A program made the position numbers and the translations under genes. This document shows positions 33,854 to 45,504 of a DNA stretch of 64,000 nucleotides, piece by piece. Origin of the DNA: Shinisaurus crocodilurus. Taxonomy: Eukaryota > Chordata > Lepidosauria > Squamata > Shinisauridae. The stretch is from the NCBI GenBank assembly GCA_021292165.1, contig CM037880.1, positions 181,433,085-181,497,084 on the forward strand. The letters are read 5' to 3'. The notes beneath the pieces are model-generated. The model had not been told where the DNA came from, did no database searches, and was given only the letters and a program-made list of their open reading frames with translations. Position 1 is the stretch's first letter; every line of letters begins with the position of its first letter.

Positions 33854-33899
33854 ATCTAATTCATACTTCCAAATACAACAAATAAGAACAACCAACTGT

Positions 33900-33995
33900 C
33901 TGGTGCCATGATGAGTCTGTTAGGATTTAAGGTGCCACAGGACTTTGTTGTGCATGTTTGGTGTAACAGATTAACACAGCTACCTCTCTGGAACT
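33900..33995 (+). repeat. dispersed repeat with AAGGTGCCACAGGACT phrase
   Basis: TTTAAGGTGCCACAGGACTT, GTAACAGATTAACACAGCTA, and CCTCTCTGGAA form a phrase I recognise as a widespread repeat of turtles and squamates. Class not assigned. Confidence 0.5.
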
Positions 33996-34079
33996 CTTCA
34001 TAAGCAAACTAGCTCTCCCATTTTGTCTTTAAAAATTAATGGGTGGGGTTATCATGGATCTGATGCTTTCTGTATGACC

Positions 34080-34327
34080 TTATTTATTTATTTATCATTA
34101 CATTTATATCCCACCTTTTCCCCTCCTGCAAGGAACCTAAGGCAGCTTACATGGTCCTCCTCCTCCTTTCCATTTTATCCTCACAAAACATTGAGAGGTA
34201 GGTTAGGCTGAGATTCAGTGACTGTCCCAAAGTCACCCAGTGAGCTTTGTGGCTGAGTGGGGACTAGAACCCAGATCTCCTAAGCCCCAGTCCAACACTC
34301 ATAACTGCTACACCACATTGGCTCTTA
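34080..34327 (-). mobile_element. tRNA-derived squamate SINE
   Basis: Inverse of the 29006 element: the TTTATTTATTTATCATTACA tail at left, GAGGTAGGTTAGGCTGAGA, AAAGTCACCCAGTGAGCTTT, then the inverted box B GGACTAGAACCC and the box A end ACACCACATTGGCTCT. Confidence 0.8.
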
Positions 34328-34601
34328 CCACACTAATATTTTTCATCAGTCACTGGGATGATGTCATCAACCACGACTCATGCTTGTGCAGAGACTATGC
34401 CTTAGGCTTCCACGATCATCTGCCTGATCTGGCCATAGTCATGCATGCCTTAGTTACATTCCATTTGGACTACTGTAATGGGACCGCCGTTGAAAACTGT
34501 TCAGAAACTTCAGCTGGTCCAGAATGCTACAGCCAGACTGTTGAGCGGGGCTGGTTGCATGGAGCATGTGACTCCCTGGTTACAGAAGCTTCACTGGCTA
34601 C

Positions 34602-35001
34602 TAGGGATGTATGGACGCTGTAAAACCCATCCTGCCTGTTTCACGGATTGTCAGGCATCTGTTGTTCCGTCGTCCACTCATTGATGGAATCGGATTTTGC
34701 AAAACAGTGTTTGTACACATTTGCGCAAATTCAGAGTTCCACAAATTCACACTCCTGAAAATGTGCAAATCCCCCCTCAAAATGTGTATTTTCACGCTTT
34801 AGCCTGCCCCCCCCCGGATGCACATTTTTGGTCTATTTTACATATTTTTCTATGAATAAATTTGCATAAAATTACTTTTAAAAGAAAACAGTTTGCAAGT
34901 CCATAGAAACCTGACTTGGGAAAAGCTGGTCCACTGAGGAATCTGCAGGTCGGATTCTTAGAAATTCATTTGAGTCCATTTGGATTTCTCCAACATCGCT
35001 A
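34602..35001. mobile_element. 400-bp hAT-type MITE of the TAGGGAT family, inside L2
   Basis: Ends TAGGGATGT and, inverted, TAGCGATGT. CTGGCTAC (34594-34601) and CTTGCTAC (35002-35009) are an 8-bp target duplication with one mismatch, and the L2 reading resumes after it. The interior has several TTTGCA/TGCAAA-rich units. Confidence 0.7.
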
Positions 35002-35055
35002 CTTGCTACCCATCTATTTCTGGGCAGGATTCAAAGTACTGGTGATGGCCTATAA

Positions 35056-35976
35056 CAGTGATGGCGAACCTATGGCACGCGTGGCACAGCTGGCACGCAG
35101 GGACCTCTCTGTGGGCGCTTGAGCCATTGGTCGCCAGATCGTGAAAAGACCGTCCCCTTCTGCAAAACACTAATGATCTTGCTCTTTCTCACAGTGTGGA
35201 ACAGAATGATTTTATTCTAGAATTTCTGTTACAGAATTATTTTCTACATTGTTATCACATTTAAAAGATTTTGAAGAATGATGCACAGAGCATGGCTTGG
35301 ATGTAAAGTTCTAACAGTTGACCTGAGTGCTGCATGTGTTGCTCTCAAACTAACGGAGTATGAGCCAAGGTTTGACAAATTATCAGCATGCATGCAATAG
35401 CAAAAATCACATTAATTGTGCAAAAGCATGCCCAATGCAAACTTTTACCTAATGCAGTGTTTGCAGTCCAAGACATAAAGTGTTTAAAATGTGTTAAGCA
35501 CGTTTAGTTTTCTTGTTTATCTTGCTCATCCTAGTACAGGTTGACTTTTACTTTTACTTATCCGACACCTGTAGAAGCAGGGAAAGGACCCGGGGTAAAG
35601 CTTGCCCCATACAATTTCAGTCTGACGTATAATCATATTACAAGTTGAGAATCCCTTATCCAAAAATACATGTCCCTAATTATTTAAAAAGTTTGTATAA
35701 ATTCCCTTCAGGCTATGTGTACAATGTAGTACTACAATATTTTTTTGAGTTGATGTTTTTTTTCAACAAAAAACTGTTTGTGTCATTGAAAGCTCTGTTA
35801 TTGTGTTTTTCTTTTAAGACAAAAGATGTTAATTAGTTCGGACAACTGTATGAGTTGTTTTTCTAAAACTAAAACCTCGGTATTCAGGTTTAATTGCAGT
35901 GTTGGCACTTTGAAATAAAAAGTTGGTTTTGTGTTGCACTTTGGGCACTCGGGCTCAAAAAGGTTCGCCATCACTG
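35056..35976. mobile_element. 921-bp hAT element with perfect 8-bp target duplication
   Basis: The terminal inverted repeats CAGTGATGGCGAACCT are exact over 16 bases. GCCTATAA is duplicated exactly (35048-35055 and 35977-35984). The subterminal region has repeated GGCAC motifs at both ends. Open frames inside are short; no transposase domain was recognised, so it is a non-autonomous or decayed copy. It interrupts the L2 at the FKVLVMAYN/K position. Confidence 0.9.
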
Positions 35977-36092
35977 GCCTATAAAGTCCTATTTGGCTTG
36001 GAACCAGGCTACCTGAAAGACTGCCTTCTCTGATATGAGCCTGCCCAGTTCTTAAGGTCTGCTGGACAGGCCCTTCTTTCAAGACTGCTGCC

Positions 36093-36191
36093 TTCAGAGG
36101 TGCACTTGTTGGTGAACCAAGAGAGGTGCATTTCATGGTTTTTCGGAGGTGCATTTGGTGGTTTTAGAGGTGCATTTGGTGGTTTCTCGGT
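36093..36191. repeat. short tandem array of about 22-bp units in the L2
   Basis: Four units beginning GAGGTGCA(C/T)TT and mostly continuing (G)GTGGTTTT; the last two are nearly identical. It interrupts the L2 C-terminal coding text just before GVATPRLWNSL. Confidence 0.7.
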
Positions 36192-36445
36192 GGCCACTCC
36201 CAGGCTATGGAACTCCCTCACAAGGGAGCCCAGGCTTGCTCCTTCTCTGTTGTACTTCTGTTGGCAGGCAAAGACCACTTTATTCAAGAAGGCCTTTGGC
36301 CTGTAAGTGGGTCTGTCAGGTTGGGTGCTGTTTTTGTTATTATTCTGTAGTTGTTATGTTTTAATGGTATTTTAATGTATTGTTTTATGCCTGTAAGCCA
36401 CCTTGAGTGCTGAGTTTTGGTAGAATGTTGTACAAATCAAATCAA

Positions 36446-37258
36446 ATAATAATTAATCATGTATGGTTGATGCCCAGCTCATGCCTGTAAATGAGTTTCT
36501 GGGGTTCAGTACTGTTCACCTCCAAGGAGAGGCAAGCATTAGAAGCCCTAAATTCTTCAAAATCCAAGCCAGACACAATTTCTTTGCTTACCTCACAAAA
36601 CTGGGTCTGGGAGGCAAAAGCCCACCTCTTGCAGGGATTTTGCCTCCAGCCCCAGCCTTTCTGGTCAGCCCACACAACAAGGAAATGGAGAAACATCTCT
36701 GTGACTTGATAGGGGAGCTGATTAGGGGAGCTGCCCCTGAGAAATCTGCTTGGATTCGCTCAGATATTGGGGGGGGGGGATGATCCAAGTTCTTACTGAT
36801 GTTTTGGCCAAAAATTCAGATCAACTCCAAGTAAATCTGAGGTGAGCTGCGGTGAGATCACCAGCCTCTAACTGATGCCTTACTCTCACAATTCTTTTTC
36901 CATTGGGCAAGTTGTTCTTGAATTACTATTCCTGTTGGGCAGCATGTCTCTTACAGTCTGTTGCATTCTATCCAATTGTGTTGTTCCACCAGTGGGAGGG
37001 AACCACTGGTGGAATGGATTCCCCCAATCCCACTGCCCCAGTGCATGCCCTCATGTGTGCAAGCTCCTGCACTCTCCCCATGCATGTGGGGACCCTCTGG
37101 AGCAGATTTGGGTGATGCAAGGGGGAGGAGAGGATGAGAAAGAGCCTTCATGTAAGCAGACTTCTGCTTGCGGGGGGAATCTATGCTGGTCTGGTTTTCA
37201 CAGTAAAAAGGGCAGACAGATCCATTGGTTTACTTAGACAAACCCCCGCACTCAATAG
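36446..37258. other. no recognised feature
   Basis: Unique-looking with a short G run near 36770. Open frames up to 120 codons show no recognisable domain. Confidence 0.4.
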
Positions 37259-37673
37259 CAGCCTTCCCCAACCTGGCACCCTCCAGATGTGTTTGGACTA
37301 CAACTCCCATCACTTCCAGCCAGCACAGTCATTGGCCATGCTGGTTGAGGATGGTGGAAGTTGTAGTCTCAAACAGTGAGAGCCAGTGTGGCATAGTGGT
37401 GAGAGTGTTGGACTGGGACTCGGGAGATCCGGGTTCTAGTCCTCGCTCGGCCATGAAGCTCACTGGGTGACTTTGGGCCAGTCACGGACTCTCAGCCTAA
37501 CCTACCTCACAGGGTTGTTGTGAGGATAAAATGGAGGAGGAGGAGGAGGATTATTATGTAAGCCGCCTTGGGTTCCTTGCAGGAAAAATGGCAGGATAGA
37601 AATATAACAAACAAACAAATATAGCATACATACAAACAAACAAAGCTGGAGGGCACCAGGTTGCAGAAGGCTG
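37259..37673. mobile_element. palindromic hAT MITE interrupted by a SINE
   Basis: The left arm CAGCCTTCCCCAACCTGGCA is the inverse of the right arm CACCAGGTTGCAGAAGGCTG. The centre ACTACAACTCCCATCA pairs with GGTGGAAGTTGTAGT. The SINE at 37378-37640 separates GTTGTAGTCTCAAACAG from CTGGAGGGCACCAGG. Confidence 0.75.
37378..37640 (+). mobile_element. tRNA-derived squamate SINE, full length
   Basis: The best preserved copy. It starts GAGAGCCAGTGTGGCATAGT, has a clear box B-like GGGTTCTAGTCC near 37430, then CTCACTGGGTGACTTTGGGC, CCTAACCTACCTCACAGGGT, TTGTTGTGAGGATAAAATGG, a (GGA)n stretch, GCCGCCTTGGGTTCCTTGC and a CAAA-rich tail. The CAAACA-type sequence on both sides is consistent with target duplication. 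Confidence 0.85.
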
Positions 37674-38809
37674 CCAGGAAGAAGCAGACATCTGGTAGTT
37701 GGTGTGGTGCTGCTTCAGCCCGGCAGGAGTCCAGAGGCGCGGCCCTTCGCGAACACCTACCTCCAATAAGGCAGGCGTCTCGGAGAAGCTTATCACCCAA
37801 AGCTAGATCCCCAGCAACTTCAAGCTAAGTCAGCAGAGCCATGCTACTTCTGCGCAGAATTTCTGCATAGCTCCCTGACCGTGGCATGAGCTTTTGCGAG
37901 GCAAGAGTTAGCTAGGGCCCCATGTGCCGCTCACTTTTCTCCCTCATAAGCCCGGCTCACTTTTCACTTAAAATCTGCCATCCACGTTTGATCTTTACTG
38001 TGGCATTCCAGGTTTCCCAGTGATGCTTCCTGAATGCTCAACCTCTCCCCCACCCCCCATTTAAACACCCGTGGACAGCCGGGTCTCTAATGTTGAACAT
38101 ATGCATTCATTAGCCGTGCTCTGCTTTGCTTCCAGTTGAAAGAATGTCTCTCGTAGAAAAGACCGAGAGTTGTAGGAAACTGTGAAAGTTGTTGCGTTCG
38201 CTGGCTCCATTGAATCGTACAGCATGGTGCCATTTATAGCATTGCCAAAGTGTGATTCTATCTATTAAAACATTGAATAGTGCCTGCAAAGACAATTTAC
38301 ATAACTTCAAAGCCCTGGGTTGCTGTTACTGTTGGCATGGGCTGTATACAAGTGACTGCAATTGCCCGGGGGATCCGATAAATGTTTTCAACTCATGTTT
38401 GATATGTATTAAGAAAGAGTGACTCATTCTTCAGCTGAGCAGGCCCTTTGCACAATTGGATCTTCATACGTCTTTTTCTTGCCAAGAAACCTGGCATGAT
38501 TGATGGTTACGTCCATACAGAGGTTCGGAGTCGAAAGGAATGGCAAGGCTGTTAATAAGTTCAGAACCTCAACAAATTAAAACATGATATATGGACCACC
38601 GTAAACTCTTCCGACATATCATACATCTGAAGAAATATTTACTGCTACACCAACTCTGGATTATTTTTTGATAATACTCTATAAATTGAAAGGGCTGAAT
38701 CCTCAGGCCAAACCCTACAAAGTATAATTTCCTGACTTTGCTAAAATTATATCAGTGTTTGATATATTGCACTGCAGATCTTTTTGAAGATGTGGAATTA
38801 GGGATAGAA
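37674..38809. other. no recognised feature
   Basis: Unique-looking and free of identified repeats. Confidence 0.45.
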
Positions 38810-39140
38810 AAATCTGTTGATTTCAGTTACTCTCAGTGTCTCATTTTTCCTATCTTAAATTGCAAATGTTGAGGTGCCTTTTTAATTTCACGTGAAAATT
38901 CATAAGCATATTTATGTACGTTTCACCTAATACATGCATTTTTATATGCATTTTTGCCAACGGGCGCTTTTCCCCCAAGCAATTTCCCTAATATAATGCA
39001 TTGCTAATGTCATTTCCCCTAATATAGGCATGTTTTGTACATTGATTGGAGAACTTCACTGCAAAATTCAGAAAAGTGTGCAATTTGAAGGAGAGGTGAG
39101 TTTCGGTTTGCATACTGGTTCAAAAGTGTGAAATTAGGTA
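38810..39140 (+). repeat. TAGGGAT-family repeat with periodic core
   Basis: Starts near TTAGGGATAGAAAAATCTG. Units such as ATGCATTTTTATATGCATTT and CCCTAATATAATGCATT recur about every 30 bases between 38905 and 39030. Confidence 0.45.
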
Positions 39141-39402
39141 AGTTCACATTAAAACCCTATGTAGAATGGAATGTTAATATTCACCAAAAGAAAGAATGCT
39201 TGGGATTACAAAGCTGTTGTTTGAAAATAGCAATTTATTACAGGAAGACTGCAGTCTTCATGTAATAAAACGCTGCTTGCCAGCACTAACCTGAGGACTA
39301 TGTCTCCCTACCCCCCTCTTCTTTTTGGTGCTGCCACTTTCTTTTTCCTGGGTTATACACTGTTTCATCACAGAATTGAGATCAGAGCTCTACACATATA
39401 CA

Positions 39403-39572
39403 GACCTGTGGCTCATGCTGGCTCAGCTTGTCTGAGCGTGGAAAGCTAAGCAGGGTCAGGCCTGGCTATTACTTGGATGGGAGACCCCTCCTCTAGTTTC
39501 CTGCATTGAGCAGGGGGTTGGACTCGATAGCCTTGTAGGCTCCTTCCAACTCTATGATCTATGAAATCTACG
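39403..39572 (+). mobile_element. 5S rRNA-derived SINE with CR1-type tail, copy 3
   Basis: Begins ACCTGTGGCTCATGCTGG, then GGAAAGCTAAGCAGGGTCAG, TTACTTGGATGGGAGACC, and a CR1 tail ending with TCTATGATCTATGAAATC. Full length; carries the GATAGCC/GGCTCC variants of copy 2. Confidence 0.85.
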
Positions 39573-39899
39573 AAGATCTTTTCTTTTCCTGCTTTTCTCT
39601 TACATAACCTCTAAGGGGCACTGCGCTATAGTGGAATATCACAATTACACAAGTAGGGAAAAACCTTTGCTTTCAGAATTGATACTCCATTTTCTCTACT
39701 CTAAAAAAACCTGGGAAAGTGCTCTTAAAAAACAGAAGTGAAATTGGAGTATCATGACATCATTTACAGAATCCATAAACAACCATAAGTAAGGAATCAC
39801 AAGTGCATAATAAATGCCTTGTGTAGAAAAGCTCATAAAAGCATCAGAAGCTCATCAGGCTGTCCAGGACTGTATCCAGGGAGAGATCCAGGTGAACAT

Positions 39900-40037
39900 C
39901 AGGCTCATGCACATTGTGGCCCTCCAGATGTTGCTGGACTGCAACTTCCATCAGCCATAGCCAGCATAGCCAATGCTGAGGGATCATAGGAATTGCAGTC
40001 CAACGACATTTGCAGGGTCACAAGTTGCCCACTCCTG
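39900..40037. mobile_element. palindromic hAT-type MITE
   Basis: GTGGCCCTCCAGATGTTGCT at left pairs with GACATTTGCAGGGTCACA at right. The terminus CCCACTCCTG corresponds to CAGGCTCATGCAC in degraded form. The centre has CCATAGCCAGCATAGCCAAT. Confidence 0.6.
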
Positions 40038-41455
40038 CTCTAAGTACCAGAAGCTCAGAAGACTTCGTATTCCCCCCCCCCCCATATATATATTTAACAA
40101 CAGAGTTCATATCAATATCCATGCGGATGCATCTGACTGCAAGGCATGCGGTGTGTGTTCGCGCATGCATGCATTTGTGCGTACACCAGGAGACTAAAGC
40201 GTAGTATTTATCCACATTTTTCAAATCTGGCATGCCATAAAGTTTGTTTCTCCCCTATCCAAGCCTAAGTCCTCAAAACAGGCTTTTAAAACATTTTGGA
40301 GTCAGTCAGTCTATTGCCAATCCATGAATATATTGGAATAAGAAAAAGAAGAGATGCCAAAATGCCTGTGGCTTTTCTAAACTACAGAAAGTCAGGCAGT
40401 GGGAGCGGGGGGGGGGCTTCTAGTTAGGTGGATAATGAGTATAATACAGGAGATAAAAATCAGTTGTTATGGCTTGTCAAGGTTTTTGTTGTTTTTTTTT
40501 AAAAAAATTAAATTTTCACAGGAGATCCAAATATTCTCTCATTTCGAAAGACATACGTGTCCAATAAAGTTTATTGCTTTAACATAAAAGATTGGAATTC
40601 TTTTAGGAGGGGGAAAAATGCAGCTGGCCTTTCTCACTCTTTCAGGTTGCACAGTGACAATGTCCAATGTCGCTGGTCCTGAGCTACAGTTATTTGAAAG
40701 GTAGCCTTTCTTTCTGACTTTGTGGCACGGCCCCGAATGATTGCTCACTGGTGTGCAATCAGGTGGCGTATGGCAGACAGCTGCGGATGGAGGACATGGT
40801 CACTGCCAACTTGCCTGAGCAGATTTTGACCTTACACCAATCTCAGCAAAGCTTTAGGTATAGGATGGACAGAGCTCGCTTCAGTCTTTGCTAAGACCGC
40901 TTGTCATCCCTTTTGGCCTCGGGCCACCTCGGCTACAGAGGCTAATGCTGAAAGCGGGGGAGGTCTGGCTTCCTTAGGTCAACTTCCTTATGAATTTCCC
41001 AGAGTCTTGCTCCGCAGTAAACAATTTCTCTGCTCCATCTGGCTATGCTGAAAAGCAAAGACTAGCCTACTACCTGATTCTAAAACCCAGCTGCTTCCCA
41101 TTAGCTTGACAAGATGGGTTTACTCAGTTCAAGTCCCTGTCGCTCTTTGACTCTCTCCTACACATGAGCAGTAGCATCGCCATTCCCCGAGACTGACAAT
41201 CTGCTGCTGTGGTGCTTGGGAACTGTCCTCTGGAGTGCTTTGAAACAGACAGTTCTGGAATAGCAACACCCATGACATGATGGTGCCAGAAGCAGCTTCC
41301 CCAAGGCAAATGATTCTACGCCTTGTCACAGAGTGCAGAAATACCACGATGAGGCCGGATTCTGCCATCCTCTCTCCACACCCTTCAGCAGCATCCATGC
41401 TCAGGAAGAAGGTGAAATCTGCACCTAGAGAATCCCATCATCGTTGTTGTCATCA
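40038..41455. other. no recognised gene
   Basis: A C run at 40072-40083 is followed by a short TA run. The rest is unique-looking; 40720-41440 is somewhat GC-richer, but its frames lack recognised domains. Confidence 0.4.
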
Positions 41456-41960
41456 TCGTCATCATCATCAAAATTTCTTAAGACGCCATCTAAAAAAAGA
41501 GAGACTAGACAACTTACAAATTAAAACATACAAAACTGAAAAACAATTAAAAACAGTGAAAAACAATTATCAATAAAATACCACGAGCCCATAAAAGAAC
41601 GAAAACATCAGTGACAACCCTAAAATTCAACCGATGCATTAAGGAGCCCATCATATGCCTGCAAATGCCTGGGAATAGATGAAAGTCTTAACTCGGTGCC
41701 AAAAAGATGACACTGTTGGCGCCAAGTGGACCACACTGGGGAAAGATTCCACAGTTGGGGCCACCACTGAAAGGCCCTCTCCCTTCTTGCCATCTTCCAA
41801 ATGTCCCTCGGAAGAGAGCCTCAGATAGTGATCATAGTGTACAGGTAGGTTCATACTGGAAGAGGAACTCCTCTATAAGGCTTTTATAGGTTAATTGGGC
41901 TTGGAAATGTATAGCTAGGCTCAGCCAGTGTGGAACTAGGTGGTTGTAATTATAAATGAA
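41456..41960 (-). mobile_element. L2/CR1-like LINE 3' end, diverged
   Basis: The minus strand within 41651-41854 reads GEGLSVVAPTVESFPSV and FWHRVKTFIYSQAFAGI, the degraded C-terminal phrase of these LINEs. The left portion is the A-rich 3' region ending in a CATCATCATC run. Confidence 0.55.
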
Positions 41961-44900
41961 GGCAGAGTACAAAGGTATGAACCTGTGTAGCAGCCTAAAC
42001 ACACACACAGGTGTAGAAGCTGGTTCCTTATGGTGATATCCCACCATGTGAATACTGGTGGTGTGTGAATACTGAAAAAATGGATGGGACTGATTAGCAC
42101 ATAAGTGGGGCCAGTGAGCACCCCACAGGGAAGAAGGGTACTTATTGGTTGTGAAAGACACATGTGATTGGTTCCCCTCACATAGGTGCAGATTTCCGTC
42201 TTTGTAGCTGCCTGGAATATCACCACAGAGATGTAGTGATATATCTCACAATCCCTCAGTGTATGTGTGAAGGGGCCTGAAAACTCACTCAATGGGACAG
42301 AACTGCTACATCGGGGGGGGGGCAGTGCCTGGTGGTGACAGTGACTTTGGAGGTTTGTGCGGCACTGTAGGGGAGGAGGATGTCAAGGGAAAGTCCTGCC
42401 ACAGCAGTGGAAGTTGGCTCATACCATGTTGGATTTAACCCTTTATGTGTAGGTCCCCAAACTCCTCTGATTAGCTTTTATTCCCTTTCAGCAGTTAGGT
42501 TTTACTTTCTTAAATTCACATGAGTGAAAATCCACAATGGAAGATAATAGATTATCAACTGACAATTGTGGGTGAGTGGGGAGGGGGGAGAGATGGGTTA
42601 AAGGAACAGCAGGTGATCTCTGAAGCAGAAGGACTGCCAGAAGGAATACCAGATTTCAGGGCAGATTTATTTTTAACTTCCCTCAGTGTGTGTGTTACAC
42701 TGCTGTAGAAAAAGGTTGCTTGGAATACACATGCTTCCTGAAATAATGTATGTATTGCTAAAACTAACTAGTTTTATTTATTCTTTATTTATTATAAATA
42801 TTTATATCCCAGCCTTCTCCATGCCTAAGGCAGCTAACAACAATGGGGGGGGGGAAATACAAAACTCAATACAACAACTCAAAGATAACAGCAAAACTAT
42901 CACATTGAATTTAAAAACAAACAAAAACAATAAGCAAGTTTGCACTGCTTGAGAAATAGAAATGTTTCAAATAATCCATTAAGGTTTTCCATTCATCAAA
43001 CGGTATAAGTACCAAATATTTAGTGAATACTGGCAAAGTTCAAAGCTGACCGGTGATGTTGTTCACAAAAGCAACAACAGAGCTGGAAAAGCTGTCCAGA
43101 GAGAAGTGAAATGTAAAGAGTGGCGAAGAAGACTGGGCTCAAGCAAGCAAGTTCATTGGTTTAACTCTTTGCCGGAAGAATGCAGCTCTGCCAGTATCGC
43201 AGCACATTCTTCTCTTCTTTTAAGTATAGTGCAAGTATGGAGTTCCAGCAACCACTGCAAATTCTTAACTTGGCAAAGCAATGCATCTTGAAAAGGCAAA
43301 TGGTCATTGGCTAAACACAGAGAGATGTCTGCTGAGGGGTGGGGTGGGGGAAACCATTGTTAATTCCTTCAACCTCCATCTGTGGAAATGATAAAGTGCC
43401 GCCATTATGGAACGCTGCACAGTTAAATTAATTAGGCTGCTCCATTATGGAGCAGCTTTCTGAAGATTATTGCAATTTTCCTTTCTAAATTCCATTATTC
43501 CTGGCTCTATTTAGCAGCTAATGCAATTAAAGTGGGCATAATGTAAAATTAACAACACAAATAACACTTGCCTTCATGTATGTTTGAATAGTGCATGCCA
43601 GGGCGGAAGAGCCAAGCTTTACTTTCCCCCAATAAACATTTGATGTACCCTTAAAAAAAAAAAATCAAACACACCAATGTGTATCTGGATTCTTTTCTTC
43701 AGTGAATTCTTGGATCAATACTTTTGTTTCATGTTTTCATGTTCTCAATAATGTTAAGTGATTCAGTTACAATCTCTTTCCTTGTAAGAAATAAAGTGTG
43801 CCCAGCTGTGCACCGTCCTCCTAAAACACTTTGAAAGAAATGGTGTTTTCTATCAATTTGGAAATAACCATTTTCTTTGCCTGCTGTATCTTTGCAAACT
43901 ATGCTGTGGATTATTAGTCGATGCACTTAATTCTGCCCATTTATAGCCTCTGAGCTCAAATATGGCAAGGATTGGCATATGCCATGTGGCCACCATCCGT
44001 GATTTCATGTCATCCATTGGCCATGATACAGCAAAGAGTTCGGCACGCTTTCACCCACCGATTTCTGTGCAGTTAAGACTGTCTAAGCCTGTGTTGGATC
44101 CTGGCCATTTTTTGGTTTTAGCCTGGATATTTATCAGTCGGGAAGATCATCGCAACAAGCAATCGGCCATTTTATTATTTAAAACTTCATAAAAGCCAAT
44201 GGCTCATAGGTATAAATAAATAAATCACTGGCAGCTAATGGTTAAAGCCATCACCACTCCTCAAATGAAAACAATGCATTTCCCCCCTTCTTTCCAGAAC
44301 TTCATGGATCATTATGGCATAATGAAATTAATGTAACCTTTTGTAATCCGATAGCCAGCACTTCCAAGACAAATCTTTACACACATCACTAGTCGTAAAA
44401 CAAGTTATGCTGTCTGGAAGAGAAAACAAAGCCATTTACATGGATACTTTCTGAGACCCCACTCCCCTGCCCCTTTTCATGGATCCCAGGTACATACACA
44501 TTGTAAAAAAAAAGAAGCCATAAGAAAAACTCCTCATTTGCGATATCCTTTATTGAGCTGCTCCTGCAATGAGAATATCCCACAAACAGGTTTCAGTGGA
44601 GCAAAGTTCACATTTGGATGGATTTTTTGCTGTTGAAGTTCAAAATTCTCCAGCCCCGAGTCCACGGCTCCCATGAGACACGTGTCGCACGTTTGTAGTT
44701 TTGCTAATTGCAAAAAGAATGCGTAAGCCAGAGCAAATCATCTTTGGAATAGATACTGCTGATATATTTATACGTGCTGGTGCCAGCAGGAGGAAGCCAG
44801 AATAGAGAAATGGAGTCACACAACTGAGTCTGGAGTTTATTTTCAACCAAGGAGGATTTGATCGTCAAGGCAAAGTGAAGTAATGAATAGTTAAATATAC

Positions 44901-45084
44901 ACATGCATACATATATACATACACATACTCAAAGGCCTTTGAATATTTGGCTTGCTTTAAGAAACAGAAATACTGCAACTACTACAACTTCTACGACTAT
45001 TCACAAATATAATTAGCAGAAGCAGGCAGCAGAAAACAAAAAAGTATGCGTGTGAATTGCAAACATGAACAGTAAAGATGCCAT
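41961..45084. other. repeat-poor stretch without recognised genes
   Basis: Only a G run at 42314-42322, a weak LINE-like patch at 42775-42960 (TTTATTTATTATAAATATTTA) and short (TA) patches are seen. 43380-44380 looks free of transposons (see 43400-43560). Confidence 0.45.
43400..43560. promoter_or_regulatory. candidate conserved non-coding element
   Basis: An AT-rich, repeat-free segment with homeodomain-type cores (TTAAATTAATTAGG, ATGCAATTAAAG). CCATTATGGA occurs twice, 40 bp apart (43402 and 43442), the second within the inverted repeat GCTGCTCCAT-T-ATGGAGCAGC (43436-43456). Such composition is seen in developmental enhancers. This is inference only; conservation was not tested. Confidence 0.25.
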
Positions 45085-45178
45085 TTATTTATTTATTTAT
45101 TTATTTGAAGTATTTTTATTCCACTCCTCAGCCAAAAAGGCTCCCAGGGTGGTTTACATATAATAAACCATCAAGTAG
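45085..45178 (-). mobile_element. L2-type LINE 3' tail
   Basis: An (ATTT)n run, then AAGTATTTTTATTCCACTCC and GGCTCCCAGGGTGGTTTACA, the inverse of a common L2 terminus. It lies head-to-head with the next element. Confidence 0.5.
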
Positions 45179-45184
45179 GCTGCT

Positions 45185-45504
45185 CAACAAGATCTGCCAT
45201 GGATGGCCTTCTCCCTGTCCCATCAGCCAGAGAAACCAGGCTGATGACTAGGAGGAGGGCCTTTTCTGTGGCAGCCCCCAATTTATGGAACTCTCTCCCC
45301 AGTGATCTCCGCCATGCCCCTTCCTTGATTAGCTTCCACCGTGCATTAAAAACGTGGCTTTTCAGGTGGGAATATGGGGTGGGTTAGGATTTTTAAGTTT
45401 TGTACTGTTTTTAATTGTGTTTTACACTCTGTTTTTTCTTGTCTTTTATTGGACTGTACATCACTCAGAGTGACTGGATGACTGGCCAGATAGGTGACTC
45501 AAAA

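Larger units (their letters stand above)
34425..36445 (+). mobile_element. L2-type LINE, broken by two hAT insertions
   Basis: Reads HALVTFHLDYCNG, then LKTVQKLQLVQNATARLL and a CMEHVTPWLQKLHW stretch up to 34593. It resumes at 35002-35055 as LLPIYFWAGFKVLVMAYN, and again from 35985 through the C-terminal GVATPRLWNSLTREPRLAPS and KTTLFKKAF to the 3' tail ending near 36445. Removing 34602-35001 and 35056-35976 (each with one target copy) restores continuous order. Frameshifts are present; the N-terminal domains are missing. Confidence 0.75.

Noticed and set aside
36093..36191. CRISPR-like spaced repeats
   Set aside because: Units are contiguous and degenerate with no unique spacers, in a vertebrate LINE.
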